In this document: positions 24,082 through 34,856 of the stretch, piece by piece
How the letters are laid out: every line of letters begins with the position of its first letter
How positions within the stretch are numbered: position 1 is the first letter of the stretch
Origin: Anisakis pegreffii
Lineage: Eukaryota; Nematoda; Chromadorea; Rhabditida; Anisakidae
DNA: 64,000 nt
Reading direction: 5' to 3'
Assembly: GCA_035041965.1 (NCBI GenBank)
Contig: JAPYMA010000888.1
Coordinates: forward strand, 1 to 64,000
Translations under genes and position numbers: made by a program
The notes under the pieces: model-generated
Databases searched by the model: none
Told to the model about the DNA's origin: nothing
The model's input: the letters and a program-made list of their open reading frames with translations, nothing else

Positions 24082-27000
24082 TTATAATGATGACAATACA
24101 ATTATGACAATTAATAGCAATACGATGTCTAAAGCGGTGTACTGAATCCATGACTGTTCGACTCCGCGTATCGGAAACGTAACCTCACGTCGCTTCGATC
24201 GCAAAAGGCGCTGAGCCCAAAATCGCTCCAATTCCAGAGATTTCATTATGCGATCCAATAGTTTTGATCGGGTCTGAAACGGAAAAAAATTTATATCAAC
24301 AAAAACTTGAAAAGGGACTAGTTATTATAATATTATGGTATGCACCAAGATGTTTTTTATGAATCTGATATTCCACTATCAAAAAACAGGATAAATGAAA
24401 ATGAATCAAAATTTAGCTAAAAGTAAAGAATCAGATCTCTTAATGACATAGTATGAAAAAAATTCTACGCTGATACTGACGGTCTTGTGTTCACTTTTAA
24501 CTTAAGATCTTCAAAGATTAAGATCTTTACAGATGTTTTAAGATTTGAAGATTGTTTTAAGATCTTTCAAGATTTCAAGATTATTGTTGTGTAGTGATCG
24601 AATTAGCATATGTGATCAAAATTATGTGATCAAGATTAGCATACGTGATCTGCTGACATGCATATGAGCTGTGTTCTTATTGTTAGAAATTTACATGTAA
24701 AAAACTCTATATAAGAGCGAGATTTCATCGTCTTGTGTGTCTTGTCTTGATCCTAAGTAAAGGATTGTGTGTCTTGATTTTGCTTCCGAGTAAAGTATTG
24801 TCTTTCGTCGTCTCGGGTTTTCTTCGTCGCTCATCAGTCTTCAGCGACACAACAACTGGCGATCAGGATTTGGGGTTTTGATTGCCGAAAGTGGTGAAGG
24901 AGAGCACTGAGGATTCGATTTCCATACGAAGCCTTAGTATCACGCGCCCTTTACTGCACCTGAGGTGTCAGCACGTGGCCAACTTGATACTTTTGACGAT
25001 TTCAGTGAAACGTTTTTCTCCTTGCTCGACTGAGCTGCATAGGCCGATAGACCCAAAGAAGAACTTCGCCAAGCCTTGTCTACTTGTGACTGGGGTCATC
25101 AGTGCGGTTCAACCGTCTCGGCACAAGTAACAAGAGACGCTCCCTCTGGGGTTAGTGCCCTAGCGTCGTTAGCTGCGGACCTACATCAGCAATGAACGAC
25201 ATCAACGATTCTTCATCGACTACGGTGGACCCGTTGGTCATGTTGCTACAGCAACAACAGCAGCAAATGCAGCAACAACAGCAACAATTGCAGCAGTTCG
25301 GCACAGTGTTGGCTCTACTGCAACAACAAATGGCCGATCAACGAAGGAGCACTCCCCGACAACCATCGACGGCAATCGCGTCATCCGCCATGGATTCAGT
25401 GCTCGAGAATACCATCACCACCTTTTCATATGCGCCAGATGAGGATATCACATTCACAACATGGTATAAACGCTATGAAGATATCTTCAAGGTGGATGGT
25501 AAAAATCTAGACGATGCTGCAAGAGTTCGTTTTCTCTTGAGAAAGTTGGATGCGGTCGCATATGAAAAATACTCCAACTACATCCTGCCGCACCAACCTC
25601 GAGATATACAATTCGGCGAGACGATTACGATCCTAAAGGATATTTTCGGTCCACGAATATCAACGTTCAACCAACGTTATCAGTGTCTCAAGATAACAAA
25701 AAACGACCGTGACGACATCATTACATATGGTGGAATCGTTAATCGAGAGTGCGAGAAATTCCGACTAGGCGAATTGACAGCCGAACAATTCAAATGCCTA
25801 ATCTTCGTCTGTGGACTTCAATCACCGTCCGACGCGGATTATCGACTTCAGCTACTCAACAAAATCGACTCAGACGATCAGGTAACGCTGAATGGTCTTA
25901 TCGCACACTACCGTCGTCTCGCCACACTCAAACACGACACCAAAATGGTTGAACATTCCAGTGGTTTTCATGCAATCGTTAACGAAACAAAGTTACGTCA
26001 GAGACCACAATCAACACAGAAAACCCATCTATCAGAGCCGAAACCAACAAGATCAACCGACGGTGCAGCAAAAAATATTCCCAAAAGCCCATGCTGGCAA
26101 TGCGGAGGTGTTCAGTATGCAACAGATTGTTCATACAATCAACGCAAGTGTACTACTTGCGGAATATTTGGCCACAAAGGCGGCCACTGCAATTTCAATC
26201 TGAAGCATCATCAACGCAATCGCCATCAAATATATCGCTCGTCTGGCGTTCACAGCATCGTCACATCACGAGACACTCGTCGACGACGCCGATATATCAA
26301 TATTCAGCTGAACAACCGTTCGATTCGATTCCAAATCGACACCGGCTCAGACATCACTATTATGTCTAAAGCATCTTGGAAGCAGATCGGCGCACCCAGA
26401 CTGTCGGAAGCTGCAATAGAAGCATCGGCTGCTTCAAATAATCTGATACAATTTTCAGGCCAATTCTCACAGACACTGAACTTCAACGGCAACAGTGCAA
26501 ACGGCTTTATCTTCGTTGGTAAAAACAACAACGTTCATAACCTACTTGGCCTCGACTTCATGGATAAACTCAACCTGTGGGATCTCAATCAATTTCGTGG
26601 TAACGCACGACAATCATCGTCAGTTCATCAAGTGTTCGACCAGCAACAACCAGCTCCAATGGTATTGAACATATGATGTTCAGATTGGCACAAATGTTTG
26701 GAAGAGACACGCAAATCAACTGCTCAAAAGAGAACCTGACAAACAACCCTATTCGGGCAATGAGACATTGAATTTGCTCCTCGACGCCTTCCACGCCAAC
26801 CCAATTCCAACACCTGACCGTTCCTCAAAACAACACTCGTCAATCCGACGTTCCACTCGGATTCATCGCCGTCCACAACGGTTGGTCGTCGATCCAAGGA
26901 AGAAATCGTACGACTCAACAACTCAAGGCGGAGGTGTCGTGTAGTGATCGAATTAGCATATGTGATCAAAATTAGCATACGTGATCTGCTGACATGCATA

Positions 27001-30000
27001 TGAGCTGTGTTCTTATTGTTAGAAATTTACATGTAAAAAACTCTATACAAGAGCGAGATTTCATTGTCTTATGTGTCTTGTCTTGATCCTATGTAAAGGA
27101 TTGTGTGTCATGGTTTTGCTACCGAGTAAAGTATTGTCTTTCATCGTCTCGGGTTTTCTTCGTCGCTCATCAATCTTCAGCGACACAATAATTATTTTGA
27201 GATCTTTCCCAATCTTATGTTCAATTTATCATCATTGAGATTCACTGATATTTTAAAGTAACCTACAGATAAGATTCTCTCTCGATACGAGTCACCTTCA
27301 AGCATCAACCGTAATGTGTTCAGAACCACCGTTGAGGTGATTCGACGTTTGTGAATGATCTCAGCAAATCCCAAATTTTTTGCAATTAATGAGTTTTTCA
27401 TTTGATCAGCGAAAAATGGCACTGCCACTATGGGTACACCGGCACAAATTGATTCTTTCAAACTGAAAAATTAATGTGAGCTTGAAGAGATTGAAACAGA
27501 AGAATGAGAATGAACAATGAAATCGTAAAATATGTTTGTTGCACTTCGAAACTTTTCAGGTTGATTACTTTACGGGTTCGCAAGCATGCAGTACAAGCTA
27601 ACTGATTCAGTGGCAAACGAAGAACGCACGAACATGACAATAAAGTCATTTCTGAATTTCTTAGGAAAATTGTCAAGAAATTTTGATCATTCGATCAGTT
27701 TGTTCGTTAATGCCGAATATTTTCCATCAAAAATCTCAGCAAATGAAAATATGTATCTTCAAAGATGTTTCCACATTTTGACGGTACGAACCTTTTTAAG
27801 CCAGCATGTGTAATGAAGAGTTTCGTGCGATTGTGGTGCAAAAGAGCCGCTTGAGGTGCCCACGAGAGTGTTTTGATGTGAGTGCGCAATTGGAGCGGTA
27901 ATTTTTCACCAGACGTCCATATGATACGATAGTCGTGCAGCGAATTGAACGCATCAATGAAACTTTGAATAACCTGAAATAAGTTTTTGAATAACCTGAA
28001 AGAACCTGAAAATATGTATCAAATGTTTCATGTTCTCATCTCACCAGTAATCTTATCTGACATGACTGAATCACATACTGCTCGCAAATAACGATCAACG
28101 ATTCATTAATCTGCTAAAATACAATGGTGAAAAGAGTTGTCAAGAGAGTTGTGTGGAAGCAAGAGTATATTTTTTCACTCTGACTGTTCTTTTCCTTCGC
28201 AGCAATTTATTTCACTCACTACGGTAGTGACAGTAAGGACATTGTTCTGAATGAGAATAAGAGTATTTTCTGAGATCTTCAAATATTGCTGTTAAATGAA
28301 ATAAGCATTAGATATTCATAATGCGATATCATTCAAAACAATATTTTTTAAATTTTGTGACAGCAAAACGTTGCTAAGGGATCGGCATTACGGTGCTCAT
28401 CAATACAAAGTGTGTGAAAATGAGATGAATGCAGAAGACATACACTGTCCGGAGCAGTTGCCCAGTTAACGAGCGACCCAAAGGCCATATAAATAGTTCC
28501 TTTCGATCGTGGATCATCAACAAATTCTTTGATTTCATTCGACAGAGGTTGTGGAACTTAAAAAAGTGGTGAAATTTTCGCATTGCAATTGCGGAATATT
28601 TAATCCAACTCATTCTGTGTGAGCGAAATTAGCCACGCACACGTGTGAAGAGAAATCGAAATGACTCTGAGCTGGCGCTGAATCTTCATATTGTTTCGTA
28701 AGCATGACAACATCTTCAATGGTTTTCAAAGGGCTTAATTCATAATATAACATTGATAATTGTTAGCCATGCTTGTCCATAAGATGATCATATGATTATC
28801 GTTTTGGATCACCTAAGTGCCTTTGGTGATCAGTCCCAAAGCATCCAACCGTTATCGGTTGCTATTCTCACGACAAAGAGTCACAACGTGCATGCATAAG
28901 ATGTGGAAAAACTATACCATCACATGGTGGTGTCGTGAAAACGATTGAATTTGAGATTGCTGTAGGCCAATAGGGCTTATCGAAGTAGTCAACGAATGTG
29001 ATAGAAGAATGCTGAATAACAACACATATCATTGAGCAATCATGACAGATACAGATACCTCAATTTCTAGATGCTCTCAATCTGATTGCAAATCATACTC
29101 GTTATCATTGCAAAAACAAATATAGCATACCTATTGATATCAGTTCGAATGGAAATAGCTAAGTAAAACACTGAATTTGTAATGAATATCGACGGGCGTA
29201 CTGAATCTGATTTTAATTCTACGATTCACGGCCAGTATCACAGACTCTGATTATAGCTACTGTCAGAAACGGTATTTCTGACGCAATCAGTACCACTGGG
29301 TGATGCTACTAGTAGTGAAACTTTAGTTTTTTGACGAGTCGAATATGATGAACGTACAGAAAAAAGTTTACTGAATCCAGTATCAATGGCAAGTTTGTTT
29401 GCACTCCTTTTAATGAAACGATCACCAAGCATCAGAACACTCATCTGTTCGATCAGTGCATCACGTGCGGTAATCAGTCTACACAGAAACGATAGAGGAT
29501 GGCGATTCAGAAGGTCGAGTCGTGAATAGTAACTGCAATGTGCAATAAACTTCTTAAACGGTATCATCAGGATTACAACAGAAATGAACAAGTTATAAGA
29601 TTGATAATAATGATGATGATCATAATAATACGATTATTAAGTTAACTTTGACGAAGACTATGCTTCAGTAAAACCTCCCCGATGTTTGGGCGCACCTACT
29701 GTATACCTCACGTGAATGAGAATGTTTAGGTAAATTTTGGAAATTTAAAATATTGTATGCAAGATTTGACATAATTTTTTGCTTTTTTCACCAGACGCTC
29801 TATTTTTATGATTTGTTTGTAGGACACACACTAAGACCTCCCTCTCCTGTATTACACAACGACTGGTGCACTTCGTTTTTGATCACATTAGTAAACATCG
29901 TTTATCATAAATTTATTAGGGCAAAGGGTTGACTGATTATCAAACTCTTATCAGCACCGTTCAAAGACCATAGCCGAAACTCTTTCTCATCGCAGGCAAG

Positions 30001-32118
30001 TTGGAAACATTTAGCGATCACGTGACATATTATAGGGATAGCTTTCGATTGCTTTCAAAAAATTGCGAAAAAATCAATTTAAAAATGTTAGCTGCTGCAT
30101 TCTATTATTCACGATGAGTAATTTCGAATACTCATCGATCTGAGCGCCCTGAGGATGGCAAGTATTCTGGCAGTTGATGAAACGCAGTTTGGCTCGCGTG
30201 CTCAACCATCGTTGGGAAGTTACATTCATAATTCATTCATAATAGACTGGAGCGAGCATCACCTGAGCCTAAATCTCGGTCTAGCCAGAGCCTGAGGAAA
30301 GGCGTGGAACCCCTCGTATCGAATTTCCTTCATAACGTTTCAACAGTTGAGAGAGACATTTTCGCAGACGGTTAGTCTCCTCACCTGAAGGGTAAACACC
30401 CACAAACCTCCCATGGCATAGTGAGATATCGAAAAATTACGCGAAGAACCCAGAGAAATACAATATTCTAACGATAAAGCTTACTTCGGTTCAGTAACTG
30501 GATTCCTTGAAAGCGATTTCAGCATTGAATGCGTCATAAAGAGATCTAAAAAATGTGAACATATCGTGGGAAATTTCATCATTTTTAGATTTTTAGTATT
30601 CCAATCAAACTTTTTTACGAGGCGCATGACAATCTAGATGAAATTTGAAGAAATTATGCTTTACGTTACACACCTTCAGCTTTTAATATTCAGTTGAATG
30701 TATATTCGATAGGTGTAAGCGATAATGATAACATATCAGCAGAATTATTGTTTGTAAGAAATATTTTTCACTGTATCAAAAATTCTCGATATTTGTAGAA
30801 AGTGCAGTAGCATGGAACTTTTTTTGAAAAAAATACTGAGGTAAGATTGAACCGATAGCATGATATAATTGCTCAGAAATGTTACTCTTACGTTTGAACC
30901 AACACTTTACTCTTCAATGTTTTTAGAAATCCATATTAGTTAAGGCAAGAGATACGGCAAGCATTTTTACATCGAATCAGCTCAGAGCATAATATTCAAT
31001 ACTGTCATCATCGATATGGGGAGTTTGATGAAAGAGTGCGATTGAAACCTGAGGTTGAGAAGAGAGCGAGTCGAGTACCAAAACGTTCGACCACATTCGT
31101 CGAGATTATCGACGCAGTATGTGGAAACATCTCATCAGCTATTATCAAATCCCAACTCGTGTTCAGAATTTGGTGAAAACATGCTATAAACTCGAATGGT
31201 TAACAAACAAATCAATCGGATATTCATGGATTGACTAAGATTTTCAAAAATAGATCTGCTGGCTGTATTGGATGTTCAAATGATTCTTCATACAATGATT
31301 CAATCAAACTCGACAGTCTGTCTGTGGATGCACATACATTTTTACGCAAAAACACTTTTTAAATAGATTCACTTGAATCCCACATATATCGCGAGAAATC
31401 ATCACTTAAGGCAATTCGTTATTGATTTTGATGCCTTGTCAACCTAGATCTCATCAAGTGATCAAAATGGTCAATCGATCAAATTAACCTTATCACGTGA
31501 TCAACTTTTATCAGTTATCTAAATGCTATCAGTTGTGTCTGATTAAGTTCATCACAGCATACTAAATTTGATATTATCGCAAGGTTTTCAACACTTTATC
31601 AGCGACAAATCATCGCAATGCAATGCTTTTCATTAAACGAAAGAACCTCATTATGCCACTTACTAGAGTTAATTGTATGGGAGAAGAAGAAGCGTGCATG
31701 TTGGAACATTATCTCGAATCTGTCCGGTTTGCAGTCCACAAACCACGTTACTCGAAACAGCTCGCGAATTTGTTTGGCGAGTGAATTTGGTGACTTCACT
31801 TGCACATTATCCACTGCACCGTTCAGTTCGAAGCCCGGCTCGAGCACTTCAGAAAACACGGTCACCCGATGACCATCATGGGCGAGGCTAAATGACAAAC
31901 ATCACTGACTGATCCTGGTGAATTTCGTGCAACAATTGAGAGGAAGCGAATAAATGTCCACAAAATATCGTCTAATTATCTGACCTTGTTGCAAGTGGAA
32001 GCATCGATAGTGCATGACTTCTTGAGTTTTGCATATTCAAAAAAAGAATATTAGCAGCATGACACGGCACCAAAGTTGAGAGTAAAATCAGCAAGCAGAA
32101 TTCACACAGAATAGCCAT
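24082..32118 (-). CDS. UDP-glucuronosyltransferase (UGT) with a retrotransposon in its last intron
   Basis: UGTs are ER membrane enzymes that transfer sugar from a UDP-sugar to lipophilic substrates. Exon 1 (32118-31985) gives a signal peptide then NILFLNMQNSRSHALSML. Exon 2 (31887-31664) has LAHDGHRVTVFSE. The middle is less certain: 29532 to about 29250 reads as a plausible UGT segment (SFLCRLITARDAL), and part of 30230-30150 reads LPEYLPSSGRSDR. The donor half is clear: 28556-28444 (FVDDPRSKGTIYMAFGSLV), 27973-27792 (LSWAPQAALLHH, LFITHAGLK) and 27462-27267 (SLKESICAGVPIVAVPFFAD), all phase-consistent. The terminal exon 24273-24082, also in phase, ends in a hydrophobic helix (IVLLLIVIIVLSSL) and stop, the usual C-terminal membrane anchor. 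The canonical HxG of the signature reads HAG. The last intron (27266-24274, 3 kb) is mostly an LTR element in opposite orientation. Whether the gene is intact depends on the unresolved middle exons. Confidence 0.8.
24500..24579. repeat. AAGAT-rich degenerate repeat next to the LTR insertion
   Basis: Many copies of (A/T)AAGATCTT, AAGATTT and TCAAGATT pack this stretch, and GAGATCTTTCCCAATCTT continues just beyond the other side of the insertion (27199-27216). The retroelement therefore landed in low-complexity intron sequence. Confidence 0.6.
24580..24584. repeat. left target-site duplication ATTAT of the LTR element
   Basis: Five bases identical to 27191-27195. Taking this duplication as the boundary places the LTR start at TGTTGTGTAG and the LTR end at ACACAA(C/T)A. 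Confidence 0.75.
24585..24854 (+). repeat. 5' LTR (270 bp)
   Basis: It starts TGTTGTGTAGTGATCG and ends CGACACAACA. It holds a TATA box, TATATAAG, at 24708-24715. Compared with the 3' LTR it has an extra 14 bp made by duplication of a TGTGATCAA-containing unit, and about 11 base differences. Confidence 0.9.
24708..24715 (+). promoter_or_regulatory. TATA box of the 5' LTR
   Basis: TATATAAG in the middle of the LTR is the expected position of the U3 promoter. The 3' LTR has TATACAAG at the equivalent place (27044-27051), a change expected to weaken it. Confidence 0.6.
24857..24874 (+). other. primer-binding site of the LTR element
   Basis: TGGCGATCAGGATTTGGG begins two bases after the 5' LTR. 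The TGG start pairs with the CCA end of a tRNA; which tRNA is not identifiable by eye. Confidence 0.65.
24875..25191 (+). other. untranslated leader of the LTR element
   Basis: About 300 bases precede the gag ATG. An open frame of about 80 codons overlaps it (24882-25130) but has no Gag features and probably is not expressed as protein. Confidence 0.5.
25192..26676 (+). CDS. Gag-protease polyprotein of the LTR element
   Basis: A 494-codon intact frame starts at the first ATG after the leader. Residues 20-45 are Gln-rich. Residues about 70-240 form the Gag capsid-like region typical of Ty3/Gypsy elements (FTTWYKRYEDIF, ARVRFLLRKLD, FKCLIFVCGL). Two zinc knuckles follow at about 300-335: CWQCGGVQYATDC, where the expected His appears as Gln, and a canonical CTTCGIFGHKGGHC. 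An aspartic protease domain begins near residue 370 with the active-site DTGSD and later shows LLGLDFMDKL. The frame stops at TGA just before the deletion joint, so no reverse transcriptase is attached. The absence of stops over 1.5 kb, despite diverged LTRs, could mean mobilisation in trans or slow decay. Confidence 0.9.
   Translation: MNDINDSSSTTVDPLVMLLQQQQQQMQQQQQQLQQFGTVLALLQQQMADQRRSTPRQPSTAIASSAMDSVLENTITTFSYAPDEDITFTTWYKRYEDIFKVDGKNLDDAARVRFLLRKLDAVAYEKYSNYILPHQPRDIQFGETITILKDIFGPRISTFNQRYQCLKITKNDRDDIITYGGIVNRECEKFRLGELTAEQFKCLIFVCGLQSPSDADYRLQLLNKIDSDDQVTLNGLIAHYRRLATLKHDTKMVEHSSGFHAIVNETKLRQRPQSTQKTHLSEPKPTRSTDGAAKNIPKSPCWQCGGVQYATDCSYNQRKCTTCGIFGHKGGHCNFNLKHHQRNRHQIYRSSGVHSIVTSRDTRRRRRYINIQLNNRSIRFQIDTGSDITIMSKASWKQIGAPRLSEAAIEASAASNNLIQFSGQFSQTLNFNGNSANGFIFVGKNNNVHNLLGLDFMDKLNLWDLNQFRGNARQSSSVHQVFDQQQPAPMVLNI
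26675..26944 (+). pseudogene. orphan C-terminal tail of the element's integrase
   Basis: Starting where the gag-protease frame ends but in another frame, 89 codons run to a TAG inside the 3' LTR. The sequence DVQIGTNVWKRHANQLLKRE matches the C-terminal integrase region of Gypsy-type elements (W-x-R-H-x-NQL), and a basic, Pro-rich RRSTRIHRRPQR tail follows. It has no upstream start and is out of frame, so it marks the 3' side of a large internal deletion. Confidence 0.75.
26925..26934 (+). other. polypurine tract of the LTR element
   Basis: AAGGCGGAGG directly abuts the 3' LTR, the expected position for plus-strand priming. It has one non-purine. Confidence 0.65.
26935..27190 (+). repeat. 3' LTR (256 bp)
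   Basis: It starts TGTCGTGTAGTGATCG and ends CGACACAATA. Apart from a 14-bp gap and about 11 substitutions it is identical to the 5' LTR. The last base pair motif is TA where the 5' LTR has CA. Confidence 0.9.
27191..27195. repeat. right target-site duplication ATTAT of the LTR element
   Basis: Copy of 24580-24584 immediately outside the 3' LTR. Confidence 0.75.
28806..28831. repeat. hairpin GATCACC...GGTGATC in a UGT intron
   Basis: A perfect 7-bp inverted repeat has an 11-base loop, close to a second small inverted repeat (AACCG-TTAT-CGGTT near 28848). There is no coding role; it may be remains of a small DNA element. Confidence 0.35.
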
Positions 32119-33606
32119 CCGAGTCTGCTCTATAAATCACCTTAAATTGCTGGAAAAAACGTTGGGTAAAAAGCAGAATCTTTGCACTGAGAAGCATTCA
32201 GACCGTAATCCACAGTGATCAAGCAGTAGCGATCTATTGAATACTTTCTGGTGAATAAGCTATAGGCAATGTGAAACTGATTGATTCACAGTCAAGCAAA
32301 TAAATGCCGTTGAGACCGCACTTGAGACGGTTCGACTGAGTAGCACGGCAATAAATTATTGCGATGATGATAAGCAAAAAGTGCGCTTTATGATGCACTT
32401 TCTCAATAGTTTTCCTCTCTTAAGGTGATCATTCTCATTTAGAGAACGTTTCCTAATGAACATATCACGTGAACACGATGCATAGATTGTATGTGGATAC
32501 AAGTATAAATTGAAACATTTCTATGAATTCAGCAGTGATCACGTTATCTTCATGCAAGAACTCTTGACCTAACTGAACTTAATGAAGTCAGCAGCCAGCA
32601 ATTCATCAAGCAGTTCAAATTTATTAACTTTCAGCTATGCAGGAGGCCAGCTTATAAGCAGATTCGTCAGAAATATGCTGAGATGATGGGAGACAAAATG
32701 GAAACGTTTCATAATTTTCATTATCAATGAACACTGAACTTATATGCATCCAAGTCAGACGTATCAAGATCCTTGTATGGATACATGTAAACAAAACTAT
32801 TTGCGTATCACCTACACGAAGAAAATTATATGAGAGTTCATTTCGTGCGCAATAAATGTATGACATGATAACTACGAGTGAAATGCTTCATATTCAGAAT
32901 CTTTCTTAAATTCACAAGTACAAAAGGATCAAAATGCTCAGTATGACAGCATAATTTCAGCCAAATAGGTAGGGATCTGAACGCTGTTATTTTAACCTAA
33001 GAATTAAGCGAATTATAAGATGGAAGCAATTTGCAACAAGATATATTGATTCGAGTGCCTAGCAAACTAGGATCTGAGTGAGGAGTTCTTGTCAATGATA
33101 GCATTCGATGCCACATGATAAGACGGAACTATCAACGAAAATCATTATCAACCTATCACTCATAGACTGTTATCTTCTTATCAATTTCTTATGCCATCTT
33201 CGGATGTTTTTCTTCTGATTGCGCATAACTTTTTGTTTATCCTAAGTATAAGTTTAAGCGAACTTATATCTTATAAGTCAGCACATCAATAAAATTTTGT
33301 TTGCATAGGAGGTGTAATTTCCCTTTGGTCAGGGTTGAATTCTATCTTCATAACTTCTTTAAAACGTTGATTACTGTTGGAAGAACTTTACAACTGATTC
33401 AGTTTGCTTTTTCAAAGTTCTCGGCAGCAACTTCTTCAATATTTCAATCACTTGGTGGTTCAGAAGTTAATTTTCACTATGAAATGTTTTGAATGCTCAA
33501 AAATCCTGAAAATCCAAATGCATAAGTATTATATTCTAATTTCGACTGAAATGCCACAGGAATTGATCTCGCTGAAACGATCGATGTGCAGCTCGATGAA
33601 ATCAAT
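32119..33606. other. 5' flank of the UGT gene and intergenic DNA
   Basis: The UGT promoter should lie in the first few hundred bases. No TATA box at a fixed distance is clear and no other gene is recognised. Confidence 0.4.
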
Positions 33607-33802
33607 TCATTCAGATTTGTCAATTTGTTTCATTTGTCTTCTTTTTTTCAACTCATCATTTTGCAGCTCTGAAATGATAATTCCTTGCTGAATTTCATGA
33701 ATCATTGGAAGAAGATCGGTTGGGCTCATGGTGAAACGTGAAAGAAATGCTTGAAGTCTTAAGACATCAGTCAAGTGCTTTTCTCGGTCTTGAACCGAAC
33801 GT
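33607..33802 (-). CDS. isolated helical exon of unknown gene
   Basis: After a TGTTAATCAG acceptor (exon start 33802) the frame RSVQDREKHLTDVLRLQAFL continues through FTMSPTDLLPMIHEIQQGI to a stop at 33607. The pattern of a helix, LS/MS-x-x-x-L, and EIQxG is reminiscent of the N-terminal helix of hexokinases, but no glucose-binding or ATP-binding exon was found on either side. It is either an exon of a gene I could not complete or a relic. Confidence 0.25.
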
Positions 33803-33900
33803 CTGATTAACAATCCGCAATGTACAGGTCGCTTACAAAGCAACGAATGAAATTTCCACATCACACATGATGATATTACGCAATATTTACAATTACGCAA

Positions 33901-34856
33901 CCGGTCGTGCTTTTCTAACGAATTTATACTCGATGAGATAAGTGTCCACTGTCATGATTTTCTTCTGAAAGGTCTTCTTTTACTTAAAGGAGCTTCTCCT
34001 AATGATGAGAAGTTCCGTCCAAAATTTCCTTGTTTATCGACCGTTGTCCCGAAATCTTGATTGTAATCAGTCGTCCAAATAACTAGTAGCTCATTGATGT
34101 GACGAGATAAGTGTTTCATTGAATGAATTTAATTTGCATATTTCACTGTTCTATTTGTTGAGTGAGTAATAATCCACGTAAGAAATTCTTCCAAAACAAT
34201 GACTGAACTCAACCAAATTCTATCGGTTTCGCTCAGTTTCAGTTAGCACCACTCTCGTGACCAGTTGCAATCAATTGGTCAACGTTGTCATGTTACTCTT
34301 CAATTTCGACTTCTATTGACTTCGTCAATCGAATTTTTTTGTTGGGAATTCAGGTCTGATGAATGTTCATCGGTTTGTCGGAGTGTTCTTTCTACCGTAT
34401 CCGGTTTTTTCGGTTCAATTTGGCGCTTTTGAGAGTAAGATCTTGAAACGAAGGCAATGAACGAACGATGTGTGATGAGATTGTGATGTTACCGATGTGC
34501 GATGCGAGCAGCGCTGGTTGTAGAGCACAGCATCGTTTAGTGATGGCGATCGCTTTTAGAGAATTCTGCATTGAGAGCATACGGACAGCACACACACGCG
34601 TGCGTTTAGCAAGCAAGCAACACTATACTCTCTAGTCGGTTGCTGAACTGCTGCTGAGGCGTTTCGATTTGATCGCGCGGTTCGCAACTGCTCTCCAAAT
34701 TTGATCCCAGAGAGTGACTCTATCTATCATTGTTATCGTCTCAATCGCTAGCCATCTGAAGATTTCAACAAGTTTCTAGATTTTGTTGAATTCAATCGAA
34801 CAATCGTGATTTGTGTCAATCTAGTGATCACTTAACTGACAACAATAACAACGAAG
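33901..34856 (+). promoter_or_regulatory. 5' flank of the PHF14-like gene
   Basis: Noncoding AT-rich DNA becomes locally richer in GC near 34560-34700. The transcription start is not evident. The ATG at 34857 lies in an ACGAAGATGA context with no splice acceptor touching it. Confidence 0.35.

Larger units (their letters stand above)
24585..27190 (+). mobile_element. internally deleted Ty3/Gypsy-like LTR retrotransposon (2.6 kb)
   Basis: Two LTRs (270 and 256 bp) enclose 2.08 kb, flanked by the 5-bp duplication ATTAT (24580-24584, 27191-27195). A primer-binding site starting TGG lies 2 nt inside the left LTR and a purine tract (AAGGCGGAGG, 26925-26934) abuts the right LTR. The interior encodes Gag and an aspartic protease in one frame and then jumps to the last 89 codons of an integrase; reverse transcriptase, RNase H and the integrase core are absent. 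It is therefore a deletion derivative that could move only with help. It sits antisense in a UGT intron. About 11 single-base LTR differences counted by eye indicate an old insertion. Confidence 0.9.

Noticed and set aside
24882..25130. 82-codon frame in the retroelement leader as a gene
   Set aside because: It has no Gag or Env features, overlaps the leader and ends before the clear gag start.
31000..31150. minus-strand stretch as a missing UGT exon
   Set aside because: A GTTTCA donor-like site is present, but the translation does not match UGT motifs and the phases were not consistent.
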